Assembly: GCA_045653425.1 (NCBI GenBank)
Contig: JAZOLU010000039.1
Coordinates: 1 to 29,930 of the forward strand
DNA length: 29,930 nucleotides
Source of the DNA: RGIG3009 sp045653425
Lineage (GTDB): Bacteria > Bacillota > Clostridia > Oscillospirales > Acutalibacteraceae
Direction: 5' to 3'
The notes under the pieces are model-generated. The model made no database searches and was not told the origin of the DNA. It saw only the letters and a program-made list of their open reading frames with translations. Shown in pieces: positions 13,889 through 22,339 of the stretch. Position 1 is the first letter of the stretch, and the number at the start of each line of letters is the position of its first letter. The position numbers and the translations under genes are program-made.

Positions 13889-15910
13889 TTACCCAAACAA
13901 AATGTTGTAATAATCCTTTTTCAAAATCAAATCGGAATAACTCATTTTGCGGCTCACAATGGCAGAAACGGTTTTGGCGTAATCGTCCGCCACCGTCACG
14001 CCCTCGTTGGGGGTAAAGGTTTTGGTGGAGGAATTGTACCGCCCTTTGTCCGTAATCCAACTGCGGTTGGAAAAGCACACCAGCGGCGACGCATCCGACA
14101 GAAAATCGCGTCCCATTAACAAGCGGGAATCGTATTCCAGCCCAAACAAGTTGGAAAGCGTGGGCAACAAATCAATACTGTAAGTCGGCTCGTCAATCAC
14201 CATGCTCTCCAACCCTTTGTGCCACAGTATCAGCGTGTTGCGGTACTTTTCAAACACGGACGAGGTATCGTACCCCGCCAACTCGCTGTAATAATCCGTC
14301 TCGTTGGCTTGCTGCAACCCGTACGGATAATGGTCGGCGGTCAGCACAATCACCGTGTCCTCCGCAATGCCCCGGGCTTCCAGCGACGCCACCAATTCCT
14401 GCAACATCAAATCCAGTTCAATCTGGCACGCCAAATACGCCTTTACCTGTTCCGATTTATATGCCAAATCCTGCACTTTGCTCTTGTGGTAGGAGGCCAT
14501 ACTGTTGCCCATAAAGGTATAAAGCATATGCCCACTCACCGTCAGATAATACGTGTGGAACGGTTGTTCGCCCATATACACATCGGTGGTGGCTTTTGCC
14601 ATTAAGTAGTCCGAGTTCGGCCAACGGGTTTTGGTGTTTTTGCCGGGATAGTAGGTGGAATAATCCAACTCCAACCCGTTGCCAATGCCCTTGTAGTTGT
14701 ATCCCAAATTGGGATGCGACTTATGCCGCTTGTAATACGTGTACGTATGGTTGTGGAACGCATAGGTGTTGTACCCCTGCTTTTTCAGCATATTCCCCAA
14801 CGAAAAATACATATTGCGGTCGGCGGAATATTCCATACTGTGCACACCCGTGGCGGGCATTAACCCCAACAAACTGGTGTACTCGCCGTCGGAGGTAGAA
14901 ACCCCCCACCCCGGTGTGTAGTAATTGGTGCACTGAATTCCCTCGTGCGATAATTTGTACAACGTGGGGGTGAGCGTCTCACTCACCGCATAGGGCGAAA
15001 AACCCTCCGCCACCACAAAAATCAAGTTTTTACCCTTAAATTTGCCGGTATACTCGTTTTTCATCGTGGGGGTAACCGAGGCAAAATAGTTGTGCATTTT
15101 TTGAATGGTGGCGTTGCTCTCTTTCTCGGCAAGCCCCGCCAAATCCAGCGACGGTATCACGTTCGGCTCATACTGAATCGGCGTATCGTCGGGTTCATCG
15201 TCGGGCTCCACCGGTAACGAGGAGGGAATGTCCGGGTCATCGTCCACCTTGTTGCCGAAAATCATAAACTTAATATCCAGCCGTTCCATAGTAAGCAAAC
15301 CAAATTGTTTGGCAGAAGCGTCCGCGGAAAATTGCCGACTGTACAAGTAACCGGGGCTGGTATCGCCGTTTTGAAAACACAAAGCGAGCAACATAAAGAA
15401 CAAGTGGAACACCAACGCCACGCCCAGTGCCGCGCCTTTAAGCAGTAACGGCGCGCGGCGGGCGGGTGCCAACCGCTTGCCAAAAAACGCATACACCACC
15501 GGCGGCAACCACACGCATACAATGCTAAACAGGTTGCGCCAAATGGAAAGCAGCGTATCCTTCCAAAACTGTGCCACCTGCCCCGCGTTTTTAATGGAAT
15601 ACACAATATAATACGTGTCAAACACGCCGTAATACACAATTTGCGAAGAAAACAACAACGCCAAAGCGCACAGTAACCCAAACGTCACCCAGTGGTTTAC
15701 ACGGCTTTTGCCAAAGGTGCACAACACGTACAACACCGCCGCGGCGGCAATGGTAAAGCCCAGCATAAAAATCAGCCCGCTGCCGAAAAACCCTTTCACC
15801 GTGGCAGCACGAAACACCAGTTCCATCCACAACAGCGAACCCGCCAAAAACGCCATAAACCACCAAGTCGGCGCACTTTTACGCGGCGCGTGATGTCTCC
15901 CGTCCCTCAT
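13889..15910 (-). CDS. LTA synthase-like membrane sulfatase/phosphoglycerol transferase
   Basis: The product (673 residues from ATG 15910) has about five N-terminal transmembrane helices (about 15-180), an acidic Pro-rich linker (about 222-250, DDDPDIPSS and EPDDEPDD) and an extracytoplasmic sulfatase-fold domain. NLIFVVAEGFSPY supplies a metal ligand (about E302), STSDGEYTS holds the catalytic Thr (about T339), and TADHYPYG is the late metal site. LTA synthases polymerise glycerol phosphate from phosphatidylglycerol outside the membrane; related enzymes modify other surface polymers. An ATG 12 nt earlier (15922) touches the AAAGG RBS directly, so 15910 is preferred. The exact polymer is unknown. 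Confidence 0.88.
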   Translation of the reverse strand: MRDGRHHAPRKSAPTWWFMAFLAGSLLWMELVFRAATVKGFFGSGLIFMLGFTIAAAAVLYVLCTFGKSRVNHWVTFGLLCALALLFSSQIVYYGVFDTYYIVYSIKNAGQVAQFWKDTLLSIWRNLFSIVCVWLPPVVYAFFGKRLAPARRAPLLLKGAALGVALVFHLFFMLLALCFQNGDTSPGYLYSRQFSADASAKQFGLLTMERLDIKFMIFGNKVDDDPDIPSSLPVEPDDEPDDTPIQYEPNVIPSLDLAGLAEKESNATIQKMHNYFASVTPTMKNEYTGKFKGKNLIFVVAEGFSPYAVSETLTPTLYKLSHEGIQCTNYYTPGWGVSTSDGEYTSLLGLMPATGVHSMEYSADRNMYFSLGNMLKKQGYNTYAFHNHTYTYYKRHKSHPNLGYNYKGIGNGLELDYSTYYPGKNTKTRWPNSDYLMAKATTDVYMGEQPFHTYYLTVSGHMLYTFMGNSMASYHKSKVQDLAYKSEQVKAYLACQIELDLMLQELVASLEARGIAEDTVIVLTADHYPYGLQQANETDYYSELAGYDTSSVFEKYRNTLILWHKGLESMVIDEPTYSIDLLPTLSNLFGLEYDSRLLMGRDFLSDASPLVCFSNRSWITDKGRYNSSTKTFTPNEGVTVADDYAKTVSAIVSRKMSYSDLILKKDYYNILFG

Positions 15911-15961
15911 TGTACCCGTCATCCTTTCTTGTCAAACCGTGTCGAATATACTGCTAAAAAA

Positions 15962-16522
15962 TTATCCCAAACGGTGTAAAAAGCGGTACAACCGCCCACT
16001 GGGAAGCCCCATCACCGTGTAAAAATCGCCGTGAATCCCGCAAATATACCGCGCGCCAAACCCCTGCACCGCATAGGCACCTGCCTTGTCCATCGGTTCA
16101 CCGGTAGCCACGTACGCCGCAATGTCCGCCTCACTCAGCGGAAAGAACGTCACCTCAGCACTGTCCGCAAAGCCGTCGTTATACCCGTCACCGCACACCC
16201 ACACCCCGGTAATCACCCGATGTGTGCGCCCCGATAATCGGCGGAGCATCGCTTTGGCATCGTCCTCGTTTTGCGGTTTGCCCAAAATCTCATCGTCCAC
16301 CACCACGGCAGTATCTGCACCCAGCACCACCGCTTGCGGGTGAGCCGCCGCCACTGCCGTTGCCTTGCCACGAGCAACCCGCAAAATCGCCTCCTCGGGC
16401 GACAACTGCGCGTCCATCGGCAACTCGCCCGTTGCGGGGCACACCGTATAGCGTATTCCCAGCAAATCGCAAATTTCCCGTCGGCGGGGCGATGCCGATG
16501 CCAATATCAACGGTTGGTTCAT
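15962..16522 (-). CDS. maf: Maf-family nucleoside triphosphate pyrophosphatase
   Basis: This 186-residue protein has the Maf signature LILASASPRRREICDLLGI (5-23), the acidic VLGADTAVVVD (66-76) with a catalytic Asp, the lid motif LGKPQNEDDAKAMLRRLSGRTH and the late KAGAYAVQGFGA. Maf proteins hydrolyse non-canonical or canonical NTPs to NMP and pyrophosphate and affect septum formation. AAAGGAGAGG precedes the ATG, which overlaps the stop of the RNase M5-like gene (ATGA). Length is normal for the family. Confidence 0.93.
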   Translation of the reverse strand: MNQPLILASASPRRREICDLLGIRYTVCPATGELPMDAQLSPEEAILRVARGKATAVAAAHPQAVVLGADTAVVVDDEILGKPQNEDDAKAMLRRLSGRTHRVITGVWVCGDGYNDGFADSAEVTFFPLSEADIAAYVATGEPMDKAGAYAVQGFGARYICGIHGDFYTVMGLPSGRLYRFLHRLG

Positions 16523-17130
16523 TGGGTGTCCTCTCCTTTACTATGCACCAGCCAGTCCACATATTCCTGTTCGGTAAGCAGGGCGTTTACCACCTCCACC
16601 AAACGGTTGGCGGATAACCGATGCGGCAACCCCATAAAACGCAATAATTTCTCCCGCAGACGGGCACTGTCCGCCTTGCCGGACAACCCGTCCTCATACA
16701 ACCGCGCCTTGGTTAAAAACGCACGCGGCCGCTCGGTGGGGTCTTGCCCCTCCACCGTAGCTCCGGCTTGCAACAACGCACGCAGTAAGCGTTCCCCGTC
16801 AATGCCTTCCACGCCCAGCAACCCCTCGCGGGAGGGCGCGGCTTTGCGCCGTTCCTTGCCCGCCACTTCGGGTGCATAAGCGTGGCGTACCTGCTCGGTG
16901 GGTAACGCGCCGGCAATGCGGTCACGAATCACAAACCCCGCCGCATCACTGTCGGTCAGCACAATCAACCCTTGCGCCGCCGCCAAGCGGCGTAACAACT
17001 CCCACTTTTCCGGTTGCCTAAAAATCCCAAACCCGTCCGTGGTCACAATCACCGCGTCCACCACCGAACGCAGACGAATGGCATCGTACTTGCCTTCCAC
17101 CACCACGGCTTCGCGCAATTTTACGCTCAT
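16519..17130 (-). CDS. rnmV: RNase M5-like Toprim protein (DUF4093)
   Basis: The 203-residue protein carries a Toprim domain with VVVEGKYDA (9-17, catalytic E13) and LTDSDAAG (metal-binding DxD). The C-terminal part (about 130-195, PRAFLTKARLYEDGLSG and LRFMGLPHRLSANRLVEVVNAL) fits DUF4093. RNase M5 matures the 5' and 3' ends of 5S rRNA in low-GC Gram-positives. It is coupled to holA upstream and maf downstream by ATGA overlaps. Toprim proteins include DnaG and topoisomerases, but size and C-terminal domain fit M5 best. Confidence 0.85.
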   Translation of the reverse strand: MSVKLREAVVVEGKYDAIRLRSVVDAVIVTTDGFGIFRQPEKWELLRRLAAAQGLIVLTDSDAAGFVIRDRIAGALPTEQVRHAYAPEVAGKERRKAAPSREGLLGVEGIDGERLLRALLQAGATVEGQDPTERPRAFLTKARLYEDGLSGKADSARLREKLLRFMGLPHRLSANRLVEVVNALLTEQEYVDWLVHSKGEDTQ

Positions 17131-18179
17131 TCCGTGCGCCCCAGTTTGGCAGTCACAATCAGTTTTGCCGCGGTTTCTTCCAACACGGTGCGCTTGTCAG
17201 CGGTATACGATTTTAAACGGCGGTCCGCCTGCGCCAAAATATCCAAACTCTCACGCAACGATTCGAGCGACAACCGACTGCAATCGCGCGCGGCATACCG
17301 CAAACGGAACACCTTGCCCTTGTAATCAAATTCCTCCACCAGCGTTTCGGCGCGTTGCCCGCCAATCGCCGCCAGTTTGGCGCGGTACAGGTCGGTATAC
17401 GTGCCGGAAAGTGCCGCCAAAATCACCAGCGGCTCCAACTTGCAGGCAAACAGTTTGTGAAGAATGGCATAGGCGTTTTCGTAATGATGTTTCAAAATGG
17501 CGTTGGACAGTTCAAACACCTGTGCGTTCAGGTTTTTGGTGGCAACCTCGCCCAAAATGCCCACGGTAATCTCGCCGTTGCCCGCCACGGCGCACAGTTT
17601 ATCCAGTTCGTTAAGTAACAAATTCAAATCGTTGCCGCATTGCTCAACCAGTTCCCGCGCCACTTCGGGCCGCAGGGTACTGCCGCGGCGACCGGCACCC
17701 GCACACAACAAACGCACCACTTCGTCGGTGGATTTGCGCGGAAACGCCGCGCACACGCCGTTCGCTTCCACCGCCTCCATAAACTGCCGCCATTTGGCAT
17801 TCGGCTTTCCCTCTGTCAGCAGGGTGGTCATCTTAAAAATCAGCACCGTTTCCTCCGGCGGGTCACAAACCAATGCCATCGCACGGTCAAACACCGCGGC
17901 GGCGGTCACGTCGCAGTTGCTCACCACCACGCATTTGCGGTCCGCCATCAGCGGCAGTGCCTCGGCGGCTTCCTCAATGGTGTCAAACGAACATTCCTGC
18001 CCGTCAAACTCGTGAAAATTAAACCCCGCCAATCCGTCACCGGGGCGCACCCCCGATAAACGAATGACCTGTTGGGTATAATGCGCGGTCAAATACGTCT
18101 CCTCGCCGTACAACAAATACACCCGCGCGGGCACGCCTTGCTTAATGTGCTGTTTCAGTTCCTGTTCCGAAATCGGCAC
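17127..18179 (-). CDS. holA: DNA polymerase III delta subunit
   Basis: The protein (350 residues) resembles HolA along its length, with RVYLLYGEETYL near the N-terminus, an AAA+-like domain without a functional Walker A and a helical C-terminal domain (LREKLLR-type and SLESLRESLDILAQADRRLK). HolA opens the beta clamp within the clamp-loader complex. I prefer the GTG at 18179 because AAAGGGTGG lies 5 nt before it; a GTG at 18188 would overlap that RBS. It follows comEC closely, a common Firmicute arrangement, and overlaps the next gene by 4 bp. Confidence 0.9.
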   Translation of the reverse strand: MPISEQELKQHIKQGVPARVYLLYGEETYLTAHYTQQVIRLSGVRPGDGLAGFNFHEFDGQECSFDTIEEAAEALPLMADRKCVVVSNCDVTAAAVFDRAMALVCDPPEETVLIFKMTTLLTEGKPNAKWRQFMEAVEANGVCAAFPRKSTDEVVRLLCAGAGRRGSTLRPEVARELVEQCGNDLNLLLNELDKLCAVAGNGEITVGILGEVATKNLNAQVFELSNAILKHHYENAYAILHKLFACKLEPLVILAALSGTYTDLYRAKLAAIGGQRAETLVEEFDYKGKVFRLRYAARDCSRLSLESLRESLDILAQADRRLKSYTADKRTVLEETAAKLIVTAKLGRTE

Positions 18180-18201
18180 AAAAACCACCCTTTCATCCCA
18201 T

Positions 18202-20214
18202 TTATTTCATACACAGATACCCTGTAACATCGTTCCATATTGTCGGCCCGCCACTACGGTCACCGTAGGTACATCCTTTGGCAACGCTGAACACCGCGTC
18301 GTTTTCACCGTAAACGTTGCCGCCACCCCCGCTCAAATCAAACGCCAAGTGACAATCCCCCACGCGCCAATACAACCACCCGTCCAGCGTAAACATCGTG
18401 CCGTACTCGGTAACGGGCGGTGACATTCGCCGCACGGTTGCCTCGGCCAGCGGTTCTGCCAACACCGTAAAAAATTGTTCTTCTGCGGTTGTACGGTTTT
18501 CCGGCAACCACACGGTATCCACCGCCGCAATGCCGTCGTTACGCAAGGCAGCGCGAATATCGTACAACGTGTCCGCTTTTGTAGGCGCGGTAATCAGTAT
18601 TGTCTCCCCTTGGTAGCACACGTACACCGCCAAATCGGTTTTTGTGGACAGGTTGCGAATACGCACCACGTCGCGCAATGCGGCTTGGTACCACGCCGCA
18701 CCTGCCAGCACCACCACCGCACACAACACCGTGGTAACCAGCACCGCCCATCGGCTGTGGAACAACCGCCAACTCACGGCCACCACCGCACACGCGGCAA
18801 ATATACCCGCCGTTACGTACGGGTCGGTAAACAAGATAACTGCCAGCGGAAACGAGCTAAGCCATTCCCCGCACCATAGCATAAAGCGGGACAACACACC
18901 CGCTATCCACAACAAGGGGCGGTACAACCATTCCGCATTCGGCACAAAGGCGAGTGCCGCCGCCAACCCCGCCAGCAACACGCCGTCGGCGGGGAGTGAC
19001 ATCAGCAAATTCGCCGGCACGCTCATAACCGACACGTACCCAAAAAACACCACCATAATCGGCAACGTTGCCACCGTTGCCGCCAGTGAAACGGCAATCG
19101 CCGCGCAGGCGTACTCCCACACACGGTTCCACACGCCGCTCAGCGGTACGCGAAGCAACCGCCGCCGTATCACGGGTGCCAAAAACAACAACCCAAACGT
19201 GGCGGTAAACGATAACAACAATCCCACATCGTACGCGGCAAACGGGTTGTCTGCCAGCAATACAATCAACGCCAATCCCAGCGAAGTACGCGCATCTGCC
19301 TGGCGGCGCAAACAACTGCCGCCAACCACCAGCAAACACATCACTGCCGAGCGTGTCACGGCGGGCTCAAACCCCACCAACGCACAAAACAGACACACCG
19401 CCGCCATACACAGCAAACCGCGCGGCAAACGAGGCACCCGACACCGTTTAAGCAATGCCAACAACACCTGCGTTACCACCGCCAAATGCATACCGGATAC
19501 CGAAAAGATATGCGTAACGCCGCACGCGGCAAACGCTTCGTCCGCTTGCGCGGACAACTCCGTATCCGCGCCAAACGCAATGCCGGTAATCACCACACCC
19601 GCATCGCCGCTTACCAGCGCACGAATACGGTTCACCGCGGCGCGCCGCCAGTCGGCCAAACACGCCCAAACAGGCGGTGTACCCGCCGTTACTTTCCAAC
19701 TCGTTTCATCGTAATCCACCACGCGCGCGGCGGCCCACACCCCGCTTGCCTTGCTTTGGTGCAACGACAAACAGGTGCCGGATAACGATTCCACCATCAC
19801 CGTGGTTTCCACCACGTCATACGCTTTCAGTGCCAATCCGTCCGGCTCACTCCACAGCCACAACCGCGTGCCGGCGGGTAAATCGCCGGAAATCACTTCC
19901 ACTTCCCGTCGATACTCCGTGTCGCACACCTGCATACACAGAGCAACTTCCTTGCCAACCCATTGTTGCAACGGTTGATAACGTTCGGTTTCCCAATATG
20001 CCAGTAACGCCGATGCCGCCACCACGGTAATCAGTGCCAACCAAGCCGCCCCGCGCCGTCGCCAAGCGGGAACCGCTAACAGCAGCACCGCACCCAGTAC
20101 GCCAACACCCACGGCCAGCGGCCAAAGCCACGGCAGCAGCCAAACGCCAACCAAACACGTACACAACCACGTAAGCCCAATTACCCATAACGGCCGAATC
20201 AGCCGCGGAATCAT
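18202..20214 (-). CDS. comEC: ComEC/Rec2-family DNA-uptake channel with a degenerate C-terminal domain
   Basis: The 670-residue protein has N-terminal membrane helices (1-75), a DUF4131/OB-like region (about 75-175), then the polytopic Competence domain (about 205-500) with the hallmark THIFSVSGMHLAV (234-246). ComEC moves single-stranded DNA across the membrane. In Bacillus-type proteins the last domain is a metallo-beta-lactamase nuclease with HxHxDH. Here residues about 510-670 keep hints of that fold but show no HxHxDH; the equivalent stretch reads VWLPENRTTAEEQ. So catalysis by this domain looks lost. Its ATG overlaps the typA stop (ATGA). Confidence 0.9.
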   Translation of the reverse strand: MIPRLIRPLWVIGLTWLCTCLVGVWLLPWLWPLAVGVGVLGAVLLLAVPAWRRRGAAWLALITVVAASALLAYWETERYQPLQQWVGKEVALCMQVCDTEYRREVEVISGDLPAGTRLWLWSEPDGLALKAYDVVETTVMVESLSGTCLSLHQSKASGVWAAARVVDYDETSWKVTAGTPPVWACLADWRRAAVNRIRALVSGDAGVVITGIAFGADTELSAQADEAFAACGVTHIFSVSGMHLAVVTQVLLALLKRCRVPRLPRGLLCMAAVCLFCALVGFEPAVTRSAVMCLLVVGGSCLRRQADARTSLGLALIVLLADNPFAAYDVGLLLSFTATFGLLFLAPVIRRRLLRVPLSGVWNRVWEYACAAIAVSLAATVATLPIMVVFFGYVSVMSVPANLLMSLPADGVLLAGLAAALAFVPNAEWLYRPLLWIAGVLSRFMLWCGEWLSSFPLAVILFTDPYVTAGIFAACAVVAVSWRLFHSRWAVLVTTVLCAVVVLAGAAWYQAALRDVVRIRNLSTKTDLAVYVCYQGETILITAPTKADTLYDIRAALRNDGIAAVDTVWLPENRTTAEEQFFTVLAEPLAEATVRRMSPPVTEYGTMFTLDGWLYWRVGDCHLAFDLSGGGGNVYGENDAVFSVAKGCTYGDRSGGPTIWNDVTGYLCMK

Positions 20215-22037
20215 CCCTTCTTTTTCGAGGCTTCCTTCATCCGCAACTCGCGCGACAAAATACGCTTACGCAACCGAATGGAATGTGGTGTCACTTCCAC
20301 CAACTCGTCGTCATTAATAAATTCCAGCGATTGTTCCAGCGACAACACCGTCGGCGGCGTCAGCCGCAACGCCTCATCCGAGCCGGCGGCGCGCATATTG
20401 GTAACGTGCTTTTTCTTGCACACGTTCACCACAATATCCTCGTTTTTGGGGGATTGTCCCACAATCATTCCCTCGTACACCGGCACGGCGGGACCCACAA
20501 ACAACGCTCCGCGGTCTTGCGCGTTAAACAAGCCGTATCCGCTGGTTTCACCGGTTTCAAACACCACAAGCGACCCCTGCACCCGTTGCGGAATATCGCC
20601 TTTATACGGCTCATACCCGTCAAACACACTGTTCATAATGCCGTTGCCGTTGGTATCGGTTAAAAATTGCTGGCGATACCCCATTAACCCGCGCGCGGGA
20701 ATACGAAATTCCAAATGACTCATTCCCGTGTCCCGCGTGCCCATATTCACAATTTCCGCTTTGCGGTTGCCCAGTTTTTCCATTACGGCGCCCACGTAGT
20801 CTCCCGGCACCTCAATCATCAGCAGTTCCATCGGCTCCAAGCGGTTGCCGTTTTCGTCCTGCTTGTAAATCACCTGCGGACGGCTCACGGCAAACTCATA
20901 CCCTTGCCGCCGCATGGTTTCAATCAAAATGGACAAATGCAGTTCCCCGCGACCGGACACCTCAAACGCATCGGTTGTTTCGGTTTCGCGCACCCGCATA
21001 CTCACGTTGGTTTCCACTTCTTTGAACAAGCGGTCACGCAAATTGCGCGAGGTAACAAATTTCCCCTCACGCCCGGCAAACGGACTGTTATTTACCATAA
21101 ACACCATTGAAATGGTGGGCTCATCAATGCGTACAAACGGCAACGGCTCCACACACAACGGGTCACACACCGTTTCACCAATATTCAAATCCGCAATACC
21201 CGTCACGGCAATTAAGTCGCCCACCGTGGCGGTTTCGTGTTCCACACGGTGCAATCCCTCAAACTGGAACAACTTGCCAATGCGGCAGTTTTGCGTGGTG
21301 CCGTCGGCGCGGCATAACGTTACCGCTTGCCCGTTTTTCACACAACCGCGTTCCACACGTCCCACACCAATACGCCCCACATAATCGTCGTAATCAATGT
21401 TAGAAAACAAAATTTGAAGCGGTGCTTCCACATCGCCCGTGGGTGCGGGAACGTGCTGCAAAATCGCCTCAAACAACGGCTCCATCGTTCCCTCGCGCAC
21501 GTCGGGGTTCAGCGAAGAATACCCGTCGCGCCCCGAAGCGTACACCACGGGGAATTCCAACTGGTCCTCATCCGCGCCCAGTTCAATAAACAAATCCAAC
21601 AACTCGTCAATCACTTCGGCGGGACGTGCACCGTCGCGGTCAATCTTGTTAATAACCACCACCGGCTGTTTGCCCAACCCCAGTGCTTTTTTCAGCACAA
21701 AACGCGTTTGCGGCATACACCCTTCAAACGCATCCACCAACAGCAACACACCGTCCACCATGGTTAAAATGCGCTCCACCTCACCGCCAAAATCGGCGTG
21801 ACCGGGCGTGTCCACAATGTTAATTTTGGTGTCTTTATACATTACGGCCGTGTTTTTCGACAAAATGGTAATGCCGCGTTCGCGTTCCAGGTCGTTGGAA
21901 TCCATCACCCGTTCCGACACTTGCTCGTTGGCGCGGAACACACCACTTTGCCGCAACATTTGGTCCACCAACGTGGTTTTGCCGTGGTCCACGTGCGCAA
22001 TAATCGCAATATTACGTAGCTTTTGTTGTGTACTCAT
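20211..22037 (-). CDS. typA: Ribosome-associated GTPase TypA/BipA
   Basis: This 608-residue translational GTPase is full length. It contains G1 AHVDHGKTT (14-22), G2 RERGITI, G3 DTPGHADFGGEV, G4 NKIDRDGA and the C-terminal TypA-specific block ending in RKRILSRELRMKEASKKKG. TypA binds 70S ribosomes and aids assembly and stress adaptation. It has its own promoter 38 nt upstream and leads the operon typA-comEC-holA-rnmV-maf-sulfatase. The RBS is weak (AGAAAG). Confidence 0.97.
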   Translation of the reverse strand: MSTQQKLRNIAIIAHVDHGKTTLVDQMLRQSGVFRANEQVSERVMDSNDLERERGITILSKNTAVMYKDTKINIVDTPGHADFGGEVERILTMVDGVLLLVDAFEGCMPQTRFVLKKALGLGKQPVVVINKIDRDGARPAEVIDELLDLFIELGADEDQLEFPVVYASGRDGYSSLNPDVREGTMEPLFEAILQHVPAPTGDVEAPLQILFSNIDYDDYVGRIGVGRVERGCVKNGQAVTLCRADGTTQNCRIGKLFQFEGLHRVEHETATVGDLIAVTGIADLNIGETVCDPLCVEPLPFVRIDEPTISMVFMVNNSPFAGREGKFVTSRNLRDRLFKEVETNVSMRVRETETTDAFEVSGRGELHLSILIETMRRQGYEFAVSRPQVIYKQDENGNRLEPMELLMIEVPGDYVGAVMEKLGNRKAEIVNMGTRDTGMSHLEFRIPARGLMGYRQQFLTDTNGNGIMNSVFDGYEPYKGDIPQRVQGSLVVFETGETSGYGLFNAQDRGALFVGPAVPVYEGMIVGQSPKNEDIVVNVCKKKHVTNMRAAGSDEALRLTPPTVLSLEQSLEFINDDELVEVTPHSIRLRKRILSRELRMKEASKKKG

Positions 22038-22074
22038 ACTTTCTAATGCCTGCCTTTGAAAAATCCTAACAATT

Positions 22075-22103
22075 ACTATACCACAGAGTTATCGTTTCGA
22101 CAA
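22075..22103 (-). promoter_or_regulatory. typA operon promoter
   Basis: TTGTCG (22098-22103), a 17-nt spacer ending in TGTGG and TATAGT (22075-22080) on the minus strand, in the 69-nt gap between the DUF1653 gene and typA. Confidence 0.72.
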
Positions 22104-22106
22104 GAC

Positions 22107-22328
22107 TCACCCGCATATTTCTTCAAAACGTAACCTTGTTTTTCCGTCCCTTGTTACGGTGCCCAAAAATTCGCCCAACGGGCGCACCCACACCGCGCCC
22201 TCGCCGTACAACGCGCGGTACACCACCAACGGTTCCAGCGTTTCACAGTGCCGTGCCACAGCAATCACTTCATAACAATTTCCCTTAAAATGGCGGTATC
22301 TCCCGCCAATATGTAATTCTCGTTCCAT
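22107..22328 (-). CDS. DUF1653 domain protein
   Basis: The 73-residue protein matches DUF1653 throughout: GGRYRHFKGNCYEVI (8-22), ARHCETLEPLVVYRALYG (25-42) and VWVRPLGEFLGTV (46-58). The family is a small beta-rich domain of unknown function found widely in bacteria. AAAGAGG lies before the ATG, and the M23 peptidase gene ends 11 nt upstream, so it is probably the last gene of the uvrB-uvrA-peptidase group. No terminator is visible after it. Confidence 0.88.
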   Translation of the reverse strand: MERELHIGGRYRHFKGNCYEVIAVARHCETLEPLVVYRALYGEGAVWVRPLGEFLGTVTRDGKTRLRFEEICG

Positions 22329-22339
22329 ACGTACCTCTT

